Origin: Pelagimonas sp. | Lineage (GTDB): Bacteria; Pseudomonadota; Alphaproteobacteria; Rhodobacterales; Rhodobacteraceae | Assembly: GCA_025210345.1 (NCBI GenBank) | Contig: JAOARX010000016.1 | Span: forward strand, 62,001-126,000 | DNA length: 64,000 nt | Direction of reading: 5' to 3' | Part shown: positions 8,798 to 19,462 of the stretch, one piece after another | Numbering within the stretch: position 1 is the stretch's first letter | How the letters are laid out: the number at the start of each line of letters is the position of its first letter | The notes under the pieces: model-generated | Databases searched by the model: none | What the model saw: the letters and a program-made list of their open reading frames with translations, nothing else | What the model was told of the DNA's origin: nothing | Program-made: the position numbers and the translations under genes

Positions 8798-9534
8798 GGC
8801 TTTGGTTCTTGTGTCTTGTGCTGCTTTGCCCCGGTTGGGCGGCGGCGCAGGACTGTCGGCTGGCCTTGCTGCTGGCGCTCGATACCTCTTCGTCGGTGGA
8901 TGACGAAGAATACGCGATGCAACGCGATGGCCTGGGCCGCGCGCTGCTCGATCCCCAGGTCCAGGCCGCCATTCTGGAACGCGGCGGTGCGGTGTCGCTT
9001 GCCGCCTTTGAATGGAGCGGACGGCGTCAGGTGAGCGTGATCCTGGATTGGACCACTCTGGACGGGCCCGCGGACATACAGGCGGCGTCAGCGCGTTTGC
9101 GGCAGGCCGACCGCCGGTTTCGATCTTATCCGACTGCGATGGGCTTTGCGCTGGATTTCGGCGCCCAGATGTTGGCGCGTGGCCCGCAATGCGACCGGCA
9201 AGTGATCGATGTATCCGCAGACGGGGTGACCAACGACGGGCATCCGCCCTTTCAATCTTACCTGAACAAGGCGTTTGACCGGATAACGGTGAACGGTTTG
9301 GCCGTCCTGGGAGAAGACCCGCTGATCGCTGATCACTTTGAATTTGAAGTGTTGCATGGCCCCGGCGCGTTCTTGATCAAGTCGGACGGGTTCACAGGGT
9401 TTGAAGAGGCGATGACGCGAAAGCTGGTTCGGGAAATTCGACAGCGTGTCGTTGGACACAAAGATACCCCCGCAAAGGATATGATACCCAGCGGAGCGGA
9501 TGGTTTGGAAATAGAACAGCTTGGAAATGGATGA
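8764..9534 (+). CDS. DUF1194 (von Willebrand A-like) secreted protein
   Basis: A 256-residue protein with a signal peptide (LVRLWFLCLVLLCPGWAAAQ) and a VWA-type core. The MIDAS motif DTSSS is visible at about residues 40-44 and a later Thr/Asp region fits IDVSADGVTNDG. DUF1194 proteins are common in Rhodobacteraceae and have no established role. With ATG 8764 it overlaps gloA by 34 bases. A TTG start at 8791, giving LVRLWF as the signal peptide start, would remove most of that overlap and is a fair alternative. Confidence 0.82.
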   Translation: MGEHGQYGPLVRLWFLCLVLLCPGWAAAQDCRLALLLALDTSSSVDDEEYAMQRDGLGRALLDPQVQAAILERGGAVSLAAFEWSGRRQVSVILDWTTLDGPADIQAASARLRQADRRFRSYPTAMGFALDFGAQMLARGPQCDRQVIDVSADGVTNDGHPPFQSYLNKAFDRITVNGLAVLGEDPLIADHFEFEVLHGPGAFLIKSDGFTGFEEAMTRKLVREIRQRVVGHKDTPAKDMIPSGADGLEIEQLGNG

Positions 9535-9653
9535 TGTGGTCCGAAACGGGACCTGCGCCTGGCGGTGTGCCCACCCAGTCAGCCTTTCTGGCGTGACTGT
9601 CTGGCGGTACTGATACGCAATACATGCATGATCGGGCTTCTACCCGGCATGCG

Positions 9654-10151
9654 TCAGTAGATGTACCGGATCTGATCGGTCCAGTAGCGTTCCACACGCC
9701 GCAGGGCGGTGGTGATTTCGTCGACCCCATCAGCGCTGAGCACGTTCTTGCCCTGAAGCCCTTCGGCATGACGCGAAAAGAGGCCTGTTACGATGTCGCG
9801 AATCTCGCGACCCCGCTCGGTCAGCCGGACCCGCACGGAACGGCGGTCAATCTCGCAGCGCTGGTGGTGCATATAGCCCATCTCCACCAGTTTCTTGAGG
9901 TTGTAGCTGACATTGGAGCCCTGATAATAGCCGCGGCTTTTCAGTTCACCGGCGGTTACTTCGTTATCACCGATGTTAAACAGCAGCAGGGCCTGCACGG
10001 CGTTGACATCAATGATGCCCAGCCGTTCGAACTCATCCTTGATGACGTCCAGCAGCAAACGGTGCAACCGTTCCACCAAGCTGAGCGCATCCAGATAGCT
10101 CGCCATATAGCCCGTGTTCGGGCCTGTTTCCAAAGACGAATGTAAACTCAT
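9654..10151 (-). CDS. ldtR: MarR/LdtR-type winged-helix regulator
   Basis: A 165-residue winged-helix protein. The recognition region ELKSRGYYQGSNVSYNL followed by a wing with RRSVRVRLTERG is characteristic of the LdtR branch of MarR proteins in alphaproteobacteria. LdtR in Liberibacter and rhizobia controls an L,D-transpeptidase and stress tolerance; that target is not in this window. It is a single gene, with about 170 bases of AT-richer sequence before it containing no other gene. Confidence 0.8.
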   Translation of the reverse strand: MSLHSSLETGPNTGYMASYLDALSLVERLHRLLLDVIKDEFERLGIIDVNAVQALLLFNIGDNEVTAGELKSRGYYQGSNVSYNLKKLVEMGYMHHQRCEIDRRSVRVRLTERGREIRDIVTGLFSRHAEGLQGKNVLSADGVDEITTALRRVERYWTDQIRYIY

Positions 10152-10322
10152 TCCTTTTCTCCGCCTGTTTTGCAGGAGTGAGAAAAACAGGGAAAAGAAA
10201 AATATCCCGTTAAACCGTGGCGAAGTCCCGGATAATTGTATATATTTCAGTGCCTTCGTTAACAGGAGGGGCGGTTAGGGTTAATCAACCGCGCGTAATG
10301 CAAACGAATCTGGCCGGTTTGC

Positions 10323-10610
10323 TTACCCTTGGGCCGCCACGCGGGTGATATCCGCGATCAGATCCGCTAGGTGGTCAGGCGCGGGCTTCTGCCCGGAAAT
10401 CCACTGATAGAGATCCTGATCATTTTCTCCCAGAAGCGTTTCATAGTGATCAAGGTCCGCCGCGCTCATATCCGCCAGAACCTTATCGGTGTAGCGCACC
10501 AGCAAAATATCCATTTCCTTGGTGCCACGCCGCATCGAGCGCATCCGAAGCCGTTTCAGGCGATTCTCAGGCGTTTCCCCCTTAGGGGCGGATTCACGCG
10601 GAGGGATCAT
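10323..10610 (-). CDS. sdhE: Succinate dehydrogenase assembly factor 2
   Basis: A 95-residue protein with the SdhE/YgfY hallmark RRGTKEMDILL, the RGxxE motif needed for flavinylation of SdhA, and a C-terminal helix QDLYQWISGQKPAP. It promotes covalent FAD attachment to succinate dehydrogenase in the cytoplasm. It overlaps the upstream XRE gene by four bases, so the two are one unit. No sdh genes are nearby. Confidence 0.9.
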   Translation of the reverse strand: MIPPRESAPKGETPENRLKRLRMRSMRRGTKEMDILLVRYTDKVLADMSAADLDHYETLLGENDQDLYQWISGQKPAPDHLADLIADITRVAAQG

Positions 10611-11020
10611 TTGGTTTCGTCTTTCAAAAGCTGGCGCAGGCGTTTTTCAAGGCGGCCGATGTGATCGGCGTGCTGGCGAAACTTCGCACGCAATTGGCGC
10701 AGTTCAAGCAGCACTTCGTTCACGTCAGGTGAGATGGCTTCTTCTTCGGGGTCGGGCAGGCCTTCGCCTTCTCCGGTGATCAGCCAAACCATGGACACGT
10801 TCAGGATGCCCGCAATCATCTGCAACCGATTGGCGCGCGGTTCCGAGAGGTCTTCTTCCCAGTTTTGCAAGGTCTTGAGTTTCACGCCAAGCCGTTTGGC
10901 CAAAGTCGTCTGTTGCATTCCAGCGGCTTCACGAGAGGCGGTCAACCGGTCTCCGAATGTTGCGGCTTCGGGGCCGTACCAATCTTCGTTGTCCTGCATG
11001 GGGTTTTCGCTGTCCTGCAT
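10607..11020 (-). CDS. XRE-family helix-turn-helix protein
   Basis: A 137-residue protein. Residues 22-80 are an XRE helix-turn-helix (TLAKRLGVKLKTLQNWEEDL) and residues 100-135 a charged helix likely to be a coiled coil for oligomerisation. Its targets are unknown. It is co-transcribed with sdhE through an ATGA overlap. The ATG at 11020 has AGGAGA seven bases ahead and is preferred. A second in-frame ATG at 10999 arises from a 21-base duplication of the start region. Confidence 0.82.
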   Translation of the reverse strand: MQDSENPMQDNEDWYGPEAATFGDRLTASREAAGMQQTTLAKRLGVKLKTLQNWEEDLSEPRANRLQMIAGILNVSMVWLITGEGEGLPDPEEEAISPDVNEVLLELRQLRAKFRQHADHIGRLEKRLRQLLKDETK

Positions 11021-11060
11021 GGGGGTCTCCTGTTTTGCATTGCTTGAATGCGCAGTATAG

Positions 11061-12708
<1,648 letters not shown>

Positions 12709-12738
12709 GCGGACGCGGCGCAGTCCTTCGGGGCAGAT

Positions 12739-13266
12739 CTATTTCAACATGTCCATCAGGCGGGACATCATGCCGGGGTCGTCAACAAGGATCAGGTTCT
12801 CTTGCTTGATGCGCGCGGCCAGACGTTTGTTGGCGTTCAGACCGGCCTGCATGCCGGCCTGTTGTCCCAGCCGCGCACCTTCGGCCATCAGGGTCGGAGT
12901 TGTGGCGATCAGCGCCTGACCGGCGTCTGTCTTGTAAAATGCCGCGATTTCGGACAGCTCTTCGGCGGAAAAATTGCGCAGATAGATCGCGGAGGTCTGG
13001 GCCTGCATCGATGCGGTGAACTCATCAATGAATTCGGACATAAACAGGTCAAAGAAGCGATCCGGATCCGTAAGGGTGATGCCTCTTGTCTTGAGGTCAT
13101 GCTGAATTGCAGACAAGATCACCGGTCGCTGCGCGACAAGTGTGCCATTGAAAAGATCTCGGGTCACGGTCTGTGAGACGATGTAATCCGCGTCTGATTG
13201 CGGATCGGCGGCGGGTGTTGTGGCCAGTGAGATTATCAAAAGTGCGGCTGCGAAAATCTGTTTCAT
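12739..13266 (-). CDS. DUF2059 family secreted protein
   Basis: A 175-residue protein with a signal peptide (MKQIFAAALLIISLATTPAA). A C-terminal DUF2059 segment is recognised by LSEIAAFYKTDAGQAL, with the usual Phe-Tyr-x(2)-x-x-G pattern. DUF2059 proteins are periplasmic and uncharacterised. It is convergent with the preceding gene. Confidence 0.82.
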   Translation of the reverse strand: MKQIFAAALLIISLATTPAADPQSDADYIVSQTVTRDLFNGTLVAQRPVILSAIQHDLKTRGITLTDPDRFFDLFMSEFIDEFTASMQAQTSAIYLRNFSAEELSEIAAFYKTDAGQALIATTPTLMAEGARLGQQAGMQAGLNANKRLAARIKQENLILVDDPGMMSRLMDMLK

Positions 13267-13409
13267 CGGGGTCCTTTAGTCTTGAAAATGGCGCGATGCT
13301 AAATGGCGTCAGGCGTGTGATTCTGACCCTAGGGGCGGGGCCAATGGGGCGCAACCATCAGGGGGCAAAACCTGTTAGGTGAAGTGACATAAATCTGTTA
13401 CATTGAGGT

Positions 13410-13712
13410 ATGCTTGTAAGACTTACCTTTGTACTCAGCGCTGTCTGCATGTCCTGGCCTCTGACGCTGGCGGCGCAAAGCCCGATCGCGGATGTGGTCT
13501 GCGCATCGACGGACCGCATGCGGATCAAGCTGAAAACCCAATTTGGAACCGAACGGGTGGCGACAGGTCTGCGAAGCCCCGAAGAGATCGTCGAGATCTG
13601 GTCAGACACCGACGGGGATTGGGCGATGGTCATTGCCTATGCGTCGGGACAGTCCTGTATCGTGGCGATGGGCGACCATTGGCAGGCCAAGATGCCCAGA
13701 AACCCGGCTTAG
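13410..13712 (+). CDS. Small secreted protein of unknown function
   Basis: A 100-residue protein with a signal peptide ending near SWPLTLAAQS and two Cys residues in the mature part (VVCAS and QSCIV) that could form a disulfide. Nothing else is recognisable. A palindrome 30 bases downstream (13742) may end its transcript. Confidence 0.65.
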   Translation: MLVRLTFVLSAVCMSWPLTLAAQSPIADVVCASTDRMRIKLKTQFGTERVATGLRSPEEIVEIWSDTDGDWAMVIAYASGQSCIVAMGDHWQAKMPRNPA

Positions 13713-13741
13713 TCCCCCGTGGCGGCCCCGCCCCTGAGCGC

Positions 13742-13756
13742 GGGGAAAATTTCCCC
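13742..13756. terminator. GC/AT palindrome, possible terminator
   Basis: GGGGAAA-A-TTTCCCC is a perfect 7-bp inverted repeat, 30 bases after the stop of the preceding small secreted protein. It could be a weak terminator or a protein-binding site. There is no T run. Confidence 0.35.
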
Positions 13757-13783
13757 AAGTAACCCCCTAAATACACGAATAAA

Positions 13784-13811
13784 TTGACTGCGCGGCTGGC
13801 TCTGTTAGCTT
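13784..13811 (+). promoter_or_regulatory. Sigma-70-like promoter candidate
   Basis: TTGACT at 13784-13789 and TAGCTT at 13806-13811 are separated by 16 bases. They sit 34 bases before the start of the next secreted protein gene. The -35 is close to consensus and the -10 is weak. Confidence 0.4.
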
Positions 13812-13844
13812 GTGCAAAAGCGATTGGTCACGATGGGGGACAAA

Positions 13845-14159
13845 ATGCGTTTCAAAGTTCAACTGGCAGCAGCGGTGGCGCTGGGCCTTTCGACGTCTGG
13901 GGCCTTTGCCTGGGGCGACATGTATATGGGTGACACGACCAACAACCCCAATTCGAACATGCTGGTTCATAGCTATGGCGGGGAAAACCTGTGCCCGGCT
14001 GGTCTTCAGCCGGTGTTGGCGGGCGGCATGGTGTGCTGCAGCAAGCCCAACGCGGGCCCCTATGTAAACCGTGCCGGTGGCAAGAAGGTGTACAAGAAAC
14101 GTGTCTCACGCCCCCGTGCCTACGCGATTGAGGGCGAAAAGGGCGTGGTTTACCGCTAA
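13845..14159 (+). CDS. Small secreted protein with basic C-terminus
   Basis: A 104-residue protein with a signal peptide (VQLAAAVALGLSTSGAFA). The short mature domain has three Cys (NLCPAG and MVCCSKP) and a strongly basic tail (KKVYKKRVSRPRAY). ATG 13845 has GGGGGA six bases upstream; an upstream GTG at 13812 would precede the signal peptide and is less likely. The function is unknown. Confidence 0.7.
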   Translation: MRFKVQLAAAVALGLSTSGAFAWGDMYMGDTTNNPNSNMLVHSYGGENLCPAGLQPVLAGGMVCCSKPNAGPYVNRAGGKKVYKKRVSRPRAYAIEGEKGVVYR

Positions 14160-14224
14160 GTCTTGCGGCCCGCTCAGGGCGGCTATTGCAAAAGCAGCAC
14201 GCTTGCCTCTTGGCAAATGACCCC

Positions 14225-14246
14225 AAGCCGCGTATAGCCGCGGCTT
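14225..14246 (+). terminator. Hairpin after the small secreted protein gene
   Basis: AAGCCGCG-tatagc-CGCGGCTT is an 8-bp stem followed by TGATTTCATT. It lies 65 bases after the secreted protein gene and 26 bases before the suhB-like gene. It reads as a moderate intrinsic terminator. Confidence 0.5.
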
Positions 14247-14272
14247 GATTTCATTCATCCATCTCGGAGTTC

Positions 14273-15070
14273 ATGGCCATGCAGGGCAGCGCGAATCTCA
14301 ACATCATGATGAAAGCTGCCCGCAAGGCCGGGCGTTCGCTGGTCAAGGATTTCCGCGAAGTCGAAAATCTTCAGGTGTCGATGAAAGGCGCGGGCGATTT
14401 TGTCAGCCGTGCCGACATGGCCGCCGAAACCATCCTCAAAGAAGAGCTGATGGGCGCGCGTCCGACCTATGGCTGGCTGGGCGAAGAAACCGGCGGCACA
14501 GATGGCGAAGATCCAACCCGCCGCTGGATCGTCGATCCGCTGGATGGCACCACGAATTTTCTGCACGGCCTGCCGCATTGGGCGGTGTCGATTGCGCTGG
14601 AACACAAGGGCAAGATCGTTGCCGGGGTTATCTTTGACGCGGCCAAGGACGAAATGTTCTATGCGGAAAAAGGGTCAGGGGCCTGGCTGAATGACAGCAA
14701 GCGCCTGCGCGTGTCCGGCCGCCGCAGCATGATCGAAGCGGTCTTTGCCACGGGCGTGCCCTTTGCCGCGAAACGCACGCTGCCTGCGACGCTGAAAGAC
14801 CTGGCTCGGGTGATGCCCGAATGCGCGGGTGTGCGCCGGTTTGGGTCGGCTGCGCTGGATTTGGCCTATGTGGCCGCGGGCCGCTACGACGGCTATTGGG
14901 AGCGCGAGCTGAACATCTGGGACATCGCAGCCGGAAGTTTGATCGCAACCGAAGCGGGCGCCTTGATCGACGGCATCCGCCCCGAAAGCGATCCTTTGGA
15001 AACGGGTGCATTGATCTGTGCCAACGGCGAGCTGTTCAACCCGCTGACCAAGCTGCTGCGCAGCCAGTAA
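14273..15070 (+). CDS. suhB: Inositol-1-monophosphatase family protein (SuhB-like)
   Basis: A 265-residue member of the lithium-sensitive phosphatase family. Metal-site motifs are GEETGG near residue 70, WIVDPLDGTTNF near 88 and the C-terminal ELNIWDIAAGSLIATEAGA. It hydrolyses inositol monophosphate or a related sugar phosphate. In proteobacteria the family member SuhB also acts in rRNA antitermination, which cannot be judged here. Length is normal. ATG 14273 is chosen; the second Met (14279) is also possible. Confidence 0.9.
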   Translation: MAMQGSANLNIMMKAARKAGRSLVKDFREVENLQVSMKGAGDFVSRADMAAETILKEELMGARPTYGWLGEETGGTDGEDPTRRWIVDPLDGTTNFLHGLPHWAVSIALEHKGKIVAGVIFDAAKDEMFYAEKGSGAWLNDSKRLRVSGRRSMIEAVFATGVPFAAKRTLPATLKDLARVMPECAGVRRFGSAALDLAYVAAGRYDGYWERELNIWDIAAGSLIATEAGALIDGIRPESDPLETGALICANGELFNPLTKLLRSQ

Positions 15071-15082
15071 GCGCCAACTGAC

Positions 15083-15829
15083 CTAACGATTTCGCGGGAT
15101 GCGTGGGAAACCATGCGTCCCGGTTTTGTATTTGGTTTCCGGATAGGGGGGATGCCCATCCGTTCGGCGCCAAAACGCAGTCGCCCCCAGCCAAAGCCAA
15201 AGCGGAAGGGTCAGGACAAGCCCCACGGCGAACCCGCCGATATGCGCCCAATAGGCCACGCCGCCTTCGTTGGCGCTTGTGTCGGCGCCACCAAACAGCT
15301 GCATCCCAAACCAAACCATCAATACGATCCAGGCGGGCAACGTAAAAATCCTGAAATAGATCACCAGGAACAAAAAGATATCAATGCGGGCTTTGGGGAA
15401 CAGCAACAGATAGCCACCCATAACGCCCGCGATCGCGCCCGACGCCCCGATCAGCGGCACGTTGGAATTGGGGCCGGTGATATAGTGAATCAGCCCCGCG
15501 CCGATGCCCGACATCAGGTAAAACAGGGCAAATCCCCAATGCCCCATCTCGTCTTCCATATTGTCGCCGTAGATGTAGAGGAACAGCATGTTGCCCGCCA
15601 GATGCATCAGGCCACCATGTAGAAACATCGAGGTGACAAGACCGGAATACCCGTATCCGTCAGACAGAAACATCGGCACAAGCGCATAGTCCGCGTAGAA
15701 ATTGAACAGGGCGCGTTGGTTGCTTTCAAGATGCCATGTGGCCAGGAAAATCAACACGTTGACGGCAATCAGACCGTAGGTGACATAGGGGATGCGCCCG
15801 GTTGGATTGTGATCTCGGAATGGAAACAT
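15083..15829 (-). CDS. Rhomboid-family intramembrane serine protease
   Basis: A 248-residue membrane protein with about six hydrophobic segments. The catalytic Ser130 lies in GASGAIAG, the partner His196 in YWAHIGGF, and the oxyanion HxxxN motif in HLAGN at 76-80. Bacterial rhomboids cut transmembrane helices of membrane proteins; the substrate is unknown. The C-terminal tail after residue 215 is basic and cytoplasmic-looking. It is convergent with the suhB-like gene. Confidence 0.92.
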   Translation of the reverse strand: MFPFRDHNPTGRIPYVTYGLIAVNVLIFLATWHLESNQRALFNFYADYALVPMFLSDGYGYSGLVTSMFLHGGLMHLAGNMLFLYIYGDNMEDEMGHWGFALFYLMSGIGAGLIHYITGPNSNVPLIGASGAIAGVMGGYLLLFPKARIDIFLFLVIYFRIFTLPAWIVLMVWFGMQLFGGADTSANEGGVAYWAHIGGFAVGLVLTLPLWLWLGATAFWRRTDGHPPYPETKYKTGTHGFPRIPRNR

Positions 15830-15940
15830 GCCTCTACAGTCCGCGTTTTACGCGCGAGGTCAAGCGGGGACTGGACATTGCCCCAAAGTGCAATGCTTTG
15901 GGCCGCTGGGAGCGTCCTGCGGGGGCGAGCCGCTCTGCGA

Positions 15941-18900
15941 TCAGGGGCTCCCGGCCAATAGGGCGGCGTTGCCACCGGCTGCGGTCGTGTCAATCGAAAC
16001 ATGGCGTTCAGCGCGGGCATGGCCGGTGTCAGGCCGCCCGGTGATCAGCGGCAGGATCGGGCCAGCCCGGTCGGCCAGGGCTTGGCGATAGGCCCGCGCG
16101 GTCTTTGTATCGCCCCACCACAGCGCGCCGGAAATGCTGTCCAGACCTGTCAGATCAGCGGGTGAGATCCAACCATTGGTCTCGATCGCTACGCCGCCCA
16201 AGGCGCGGACGGCCTCTGCCTGTTTGCCGACATTGGCAGAGCCGGGCCCCAGACATAGCAGGGGTGGGCGCGCGAAATGGGTCAATTGGTTGGCCTCACC
16301 GGTTGGACCGGGCAGATCAATGTGACGGGGTTCGGGCGCGGGGTCCCGCGCGATCAGGGGCGCTGATTGCGGGGTGCCCCAGCTGTCTGATGTTGTCGGG
16401 GCGCTATGGGTGCGGAAACGGTCCAGATACAGGGGGCCTCCGGCTTTGGGGCCCGTGCCGGACAGGCCTTCGCCGCCGAACGGCTGGCTCCCGACAATCG
16501 CCCCGATCTGGTTGCGGTTGACATAGATGTTGCCGGCGTGAAGCCGTTCGGTCACGTGCTGGACCCGGTCGTCGATCCGTGTCTGAAGCCCGAAGGTCAG
16601 GCCATAGCCGGTGGCATTAATCGCGTCGATGACAGCGCCGATGTCTTTGGCCTCAAAGGTTGCGACGTGCAAAACCGGGCCAAAGATCTCGCGCTCAAGA
16701 TCCTCGATCCCGTTGACGCGGATCAAGGTCGGGGCGACATAGGTGCCCGCGATGGGGACGTCATAGGTTTTCAGCACGCGCCCCTGGGTCTCGGCCGTGT
16801 CAATGTGGGCTTGTATCCCCGCGCGGGCCGCTTCGTCGATCACCGGACCAAGATCCGTGGCACGGTCCCAGGGTGAGCCCATCACCAAGGTGTCCATGGC
16901 CCCCATGAGCATCTGTAGGAAATCCTCTGCGATGTCCGTTTGCACGTAGAGGCAGCGCAGGGCGGAGCAGCGCTGGCCCGCGGATTGAAACGCGCTTTCA
17001 ATGATCGCCTGCACCGCTTGTTCTGGCAGGGCGGTGCTGTCGACGATCATGGCGTTCAACCCACCGGTTTCCGCGATAAACGGGGTGCCGGGCGCGAGGT
17101 TCTCAGCAATCGCGCGATGAATGATCTGCGCCGTCTCGGTCGATCCGGTAAAGGCAACGCCTGCCACGGCTGGGTCCGACGTAAGCGCCGCGCCCACATC
17201 GCCCGCCCCCGGTAGCAGTTGCAACGCGGTCCTGGGGATGCCCGCTTGGTGCATCAGTTGAACCGCGCGATAGGCCACAAGCGGTGTCTGCTCGGCAGGT
17301 TTCGCCAATACCGCGTTGCCGGTGGCCAGCGCCGCTGCGATCTGACCGGTGAAAATCGCCAGCGGGAAGTTCCACGGTGAAATGCAGGTAAAGGTGCCCA
17401 TGGCGGGCGCGCCTTGGGTCCTGGCGGCGTAGTAGCGCAGGAAATCAACGGCCTCTCGCAACTCGGCGACGGCATCCAGCAGGGTCTTTCCGGCTTCCCT
17501 GTGCAAGAGCGCGAACAGCTCACCGAAATGTGCCTCGTAGAGGTCGGCGGTCTTGTTCAAAACTGCGGCCCGGAGGTGGGCATCGGCTTCCCATGGGCGG
17601 GCGGCTCTTGCGGCCACGGAAACCGTATCACCAGAGGCCCAGGTGACATGGCCAACGGTATCCGCCGGGTCTGCGGGATTTACGACAGGCGAAACATCCC
17701 CCGCAGGCGCATCCACGGCGACCAGCGGTCGCGCCTCCCACAGATGGGAGGCAAACGGAGCGCGCGCTCCGTTGATGGCGTCCAGTGTCGGGCGGTGGCG
17801 CAGATCGAACCCTTTCGAATTGGCGCGTTCGGGTGCGAATAGATCGGGTGCGGTGGGCAATGGTGCGGGCAAAGGGGCCTCAAAGGGATCTGATGCGACC
17901 TCTTCCGGAGCGACCTCTTCATCGACAATCTGGTTCACAAAGGACGAGTTGGCCCCATTTTCCAGCAAGCGCCGCACCAGATACGCCAGCAAGTCGCGAT
18001 GCGCGCCCACGGGCGCATAAATGCGGCAGCGGGTGCCGTTTTGTGTCTTCACCAGCTCGTGCAGCGTTTCCCCCATTCCGTGAAGCCGCTGAAACTCATA
18101 GGTGTCAGGATCGGCGGCCATGTGCAAAATGGCGGCCATCGTATGGGCGTTGTGGGTCGCGAATTGCGGATAGATGTGATCGGTCATCCCCAACAGCTTG
18201 CGCGCGTTGGCGATATAGCTGATGTCGGTCGCATGTTTCGAGGTGAACACTGGAAAGCTGTCCAGCCCGTTCACCTGCGCCAGCTTGATTTCCGTATCCC
18301 AATAGGCCCCTTTCACGAGGCGGATCATGATCTTGCGATCCTGTTGCTTTGCCAGCCCATAGAGCCAGTCCAGCGTCGCGCCTGCACGCAGCCCATAGGC
18401 CTGCACAACCACGCCAAACCCCTCCCATCCCGCAAGGGTTGGATCGCTGAGGACCTCTTGGATGATATCCAGCGAGATTGACAGGCGGTCGGCCTCTTCT
18501 GCATCGATGTTCAACCCGATCCCCGCTGACCGAGCCAGCCCGCAAAGGCTGCGCAGGCGCGGTACCAAAGCCTGAACCGCGGCCTCCCGCTGTAGATCAT
18601 CATAGCGGGCATACAATGCCGACAGCTTGACCGAAATCCCGGGGTTTTCGCGAATGTCGTCCGAATGCGCCCCCTCGGCGATGGCGGTGATGGCCTTGGA
18701 ATACGCCAGATGATAGCGGCGGGCATCGGCCTCGGTGCGGGCCGCTTCGCCAAGCATGTCGTAGGAATAGGTATACCCCTTGTCCTCTTGTGCTTTGCCG
18801 CGCGTCATCGCCGACTGGATGGTTTCCCCCAGAACAAACTGTGCACCCATTTCTTTCATCGCCCGGGCAACAGCCGTGCGGATCACGGGTTCGCCCAGCC

Positions 18901-19348
18901 GTTTGATCGCCGCACGCAGATGGCCCACGGGGCCTGGGTTGGCGTCTTCTGCCAGCACCTTGCCGGTCAACATCAAAGCCCAGGTCGATGCATTGACCAA
19001 AGGAGAGGTTGAGGCGCCCATGTGCTTGCCCCAGTTTGATGGGGCAATCTTATCCTCGATCAATGCGTCGATGGTTGTGGCGTCAGGCACGCGCAGCAGT
19101 GCCTCGGCCAGGCACATCAGGGCGACGCCTTCGTCGGTTGACAGCCCGTATTCGGCAAGAAAGACCTCCATCAATCCGGGGTTCGATGTGTTGCGAATGT
19201 CACGGACCAATTGGGCGGCGGCACCGCAGATCTTGGCGCGTTGATCGGGGCTTAGCCCCGCCTGGTCACGCAACTGCGCGATGAGCGCCGTTTCGTTGGT
19301 GTAGGTCAGATCGTCGATGCGGGTGCGAAGCAAAGAAAGATCGGTCAT
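15941..19348 (-). CDS. putA: Bifunctional proline dehydrogenase / glutamate semialdehyde dehydrogenase
   Basis: A 1135-residue PutA. The proline dehydrogenase barrel (about 70-450) has the FAD-site MIRLVKGAYWDTEIK and the VFTSKHATD segment. The aldehyde dehydrogenase part (about 530-980) has the catalytic Glu in AETGGLNAM and the Cys in SAGQRCSALR. The C-terminal 120 residues end in HVSIDTTAAGGNAALLA, the extra ALDH-like domain of long PutA forms. There is no N-terminal ribbon-helix-helix, so it cannot repress itself. Control most likely comes from the divergent Lrp-type gene. It oxidises proline to glutamate at the inner membrane face. Confidence 0.97.
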   Translation of the reverse strand: MTDLSLLRTRIDDLTYTNETALIAQLRDQAGLSPDQRAKICGAAAQLVRDIRNTSNPGLMEVFLAEYGLSTDEGVALMCLAEALLRVPDATTIDALIEDKIAPSNWGKHMGASTSPLVNASTWALMLTGKVLAEDANPGPVGHLRAAIKRLGEPVIRTAVARAMKEMGAQFVLGETIQSAMTRGKAQEDKGYTYSYDMLGEAARTEADARRYHLAYSKAITAIAEGAHSDDIRENPGISVKLSALYARYDDLQREAAVQALVPRLRSLCGLARSAGIGLNIDAEEADRLSISLDIIQEVLSDPTLAGWEGFGVVVQAYGLRAGATLDWLYGLAKQQDRKIMIRLVKGAYWDTEIKLAQVNGLDSFPVFTSKHATDISYIANARKLLGMTDHIYPQFATHNAHTMAAILHMAADPDTYEFQRLHGMGETLHELVKTQNGTRCRIYAPVGAHRDLLAYLVRRLLENGANSSFVNQIVDEEVAPEEVASDPFEAPLPAPLPTAPDLFAPERANSKGFDLRHRPTLDAINGARAPFASHLWEARPLVAVDAPAGDVSPVVNPADPADTVGHVTWASGDTVSVAARAARPWEADAHLRAAVLNKTADLYEAHFGELFALLHREAGKTLLDAVAELREAVDFLRYYAARTQGAPAMGTFTCISPWNFPLAIFTGQIAAALATGNAVLAKPAEQTPLVAYRAVQLMHQAGIPRTALQLLPGAGDVGAALTSDPAVAGVAFTGSTETAQIIHRAIAENLAPGTPFIAETGGLNAMIVDSTALPEQAVQAIIESAFQSAGQRCSALRCLYVQTDIAEDFLQMLMGAMDTLVMGSPWDRATDLGPVIDEAARAGIQAHIDTAETQGRVLKTYDVPIAGTYVAPTLIRVNGIEDLEREIFGPVLHVATFEAKDIGAVIDAINATGYGLTFGLQTRIDDRVQHVTERLHAGNIYVNRNQIGAIVGSQPFGGEGLSGTGPKAGGPLYLDRFRTHSAPTTSDSWGTPQSAPLIARDPAPEPRHIDLPGPTGEANQLTHFARPPLLCLGPGSANVGKQAEAVRALGGVAIETNGWISPADLTGLDSISGALWWGDTKTARAYRQALADRAGPILPLITGRPDTGHARAERHVSIDTTAAGGNAALLAGSP

Positions 19349-19462
19349 GGGCTGCCTATATTTATGGTGCGTACTTTCCCTATGCTTTCACAGTTTTCTA
19401 GGTCATATTGGCTTTATATGCGTCAATCATACGCTCATTCGTCTAAAAAAGTGCGATACCAC

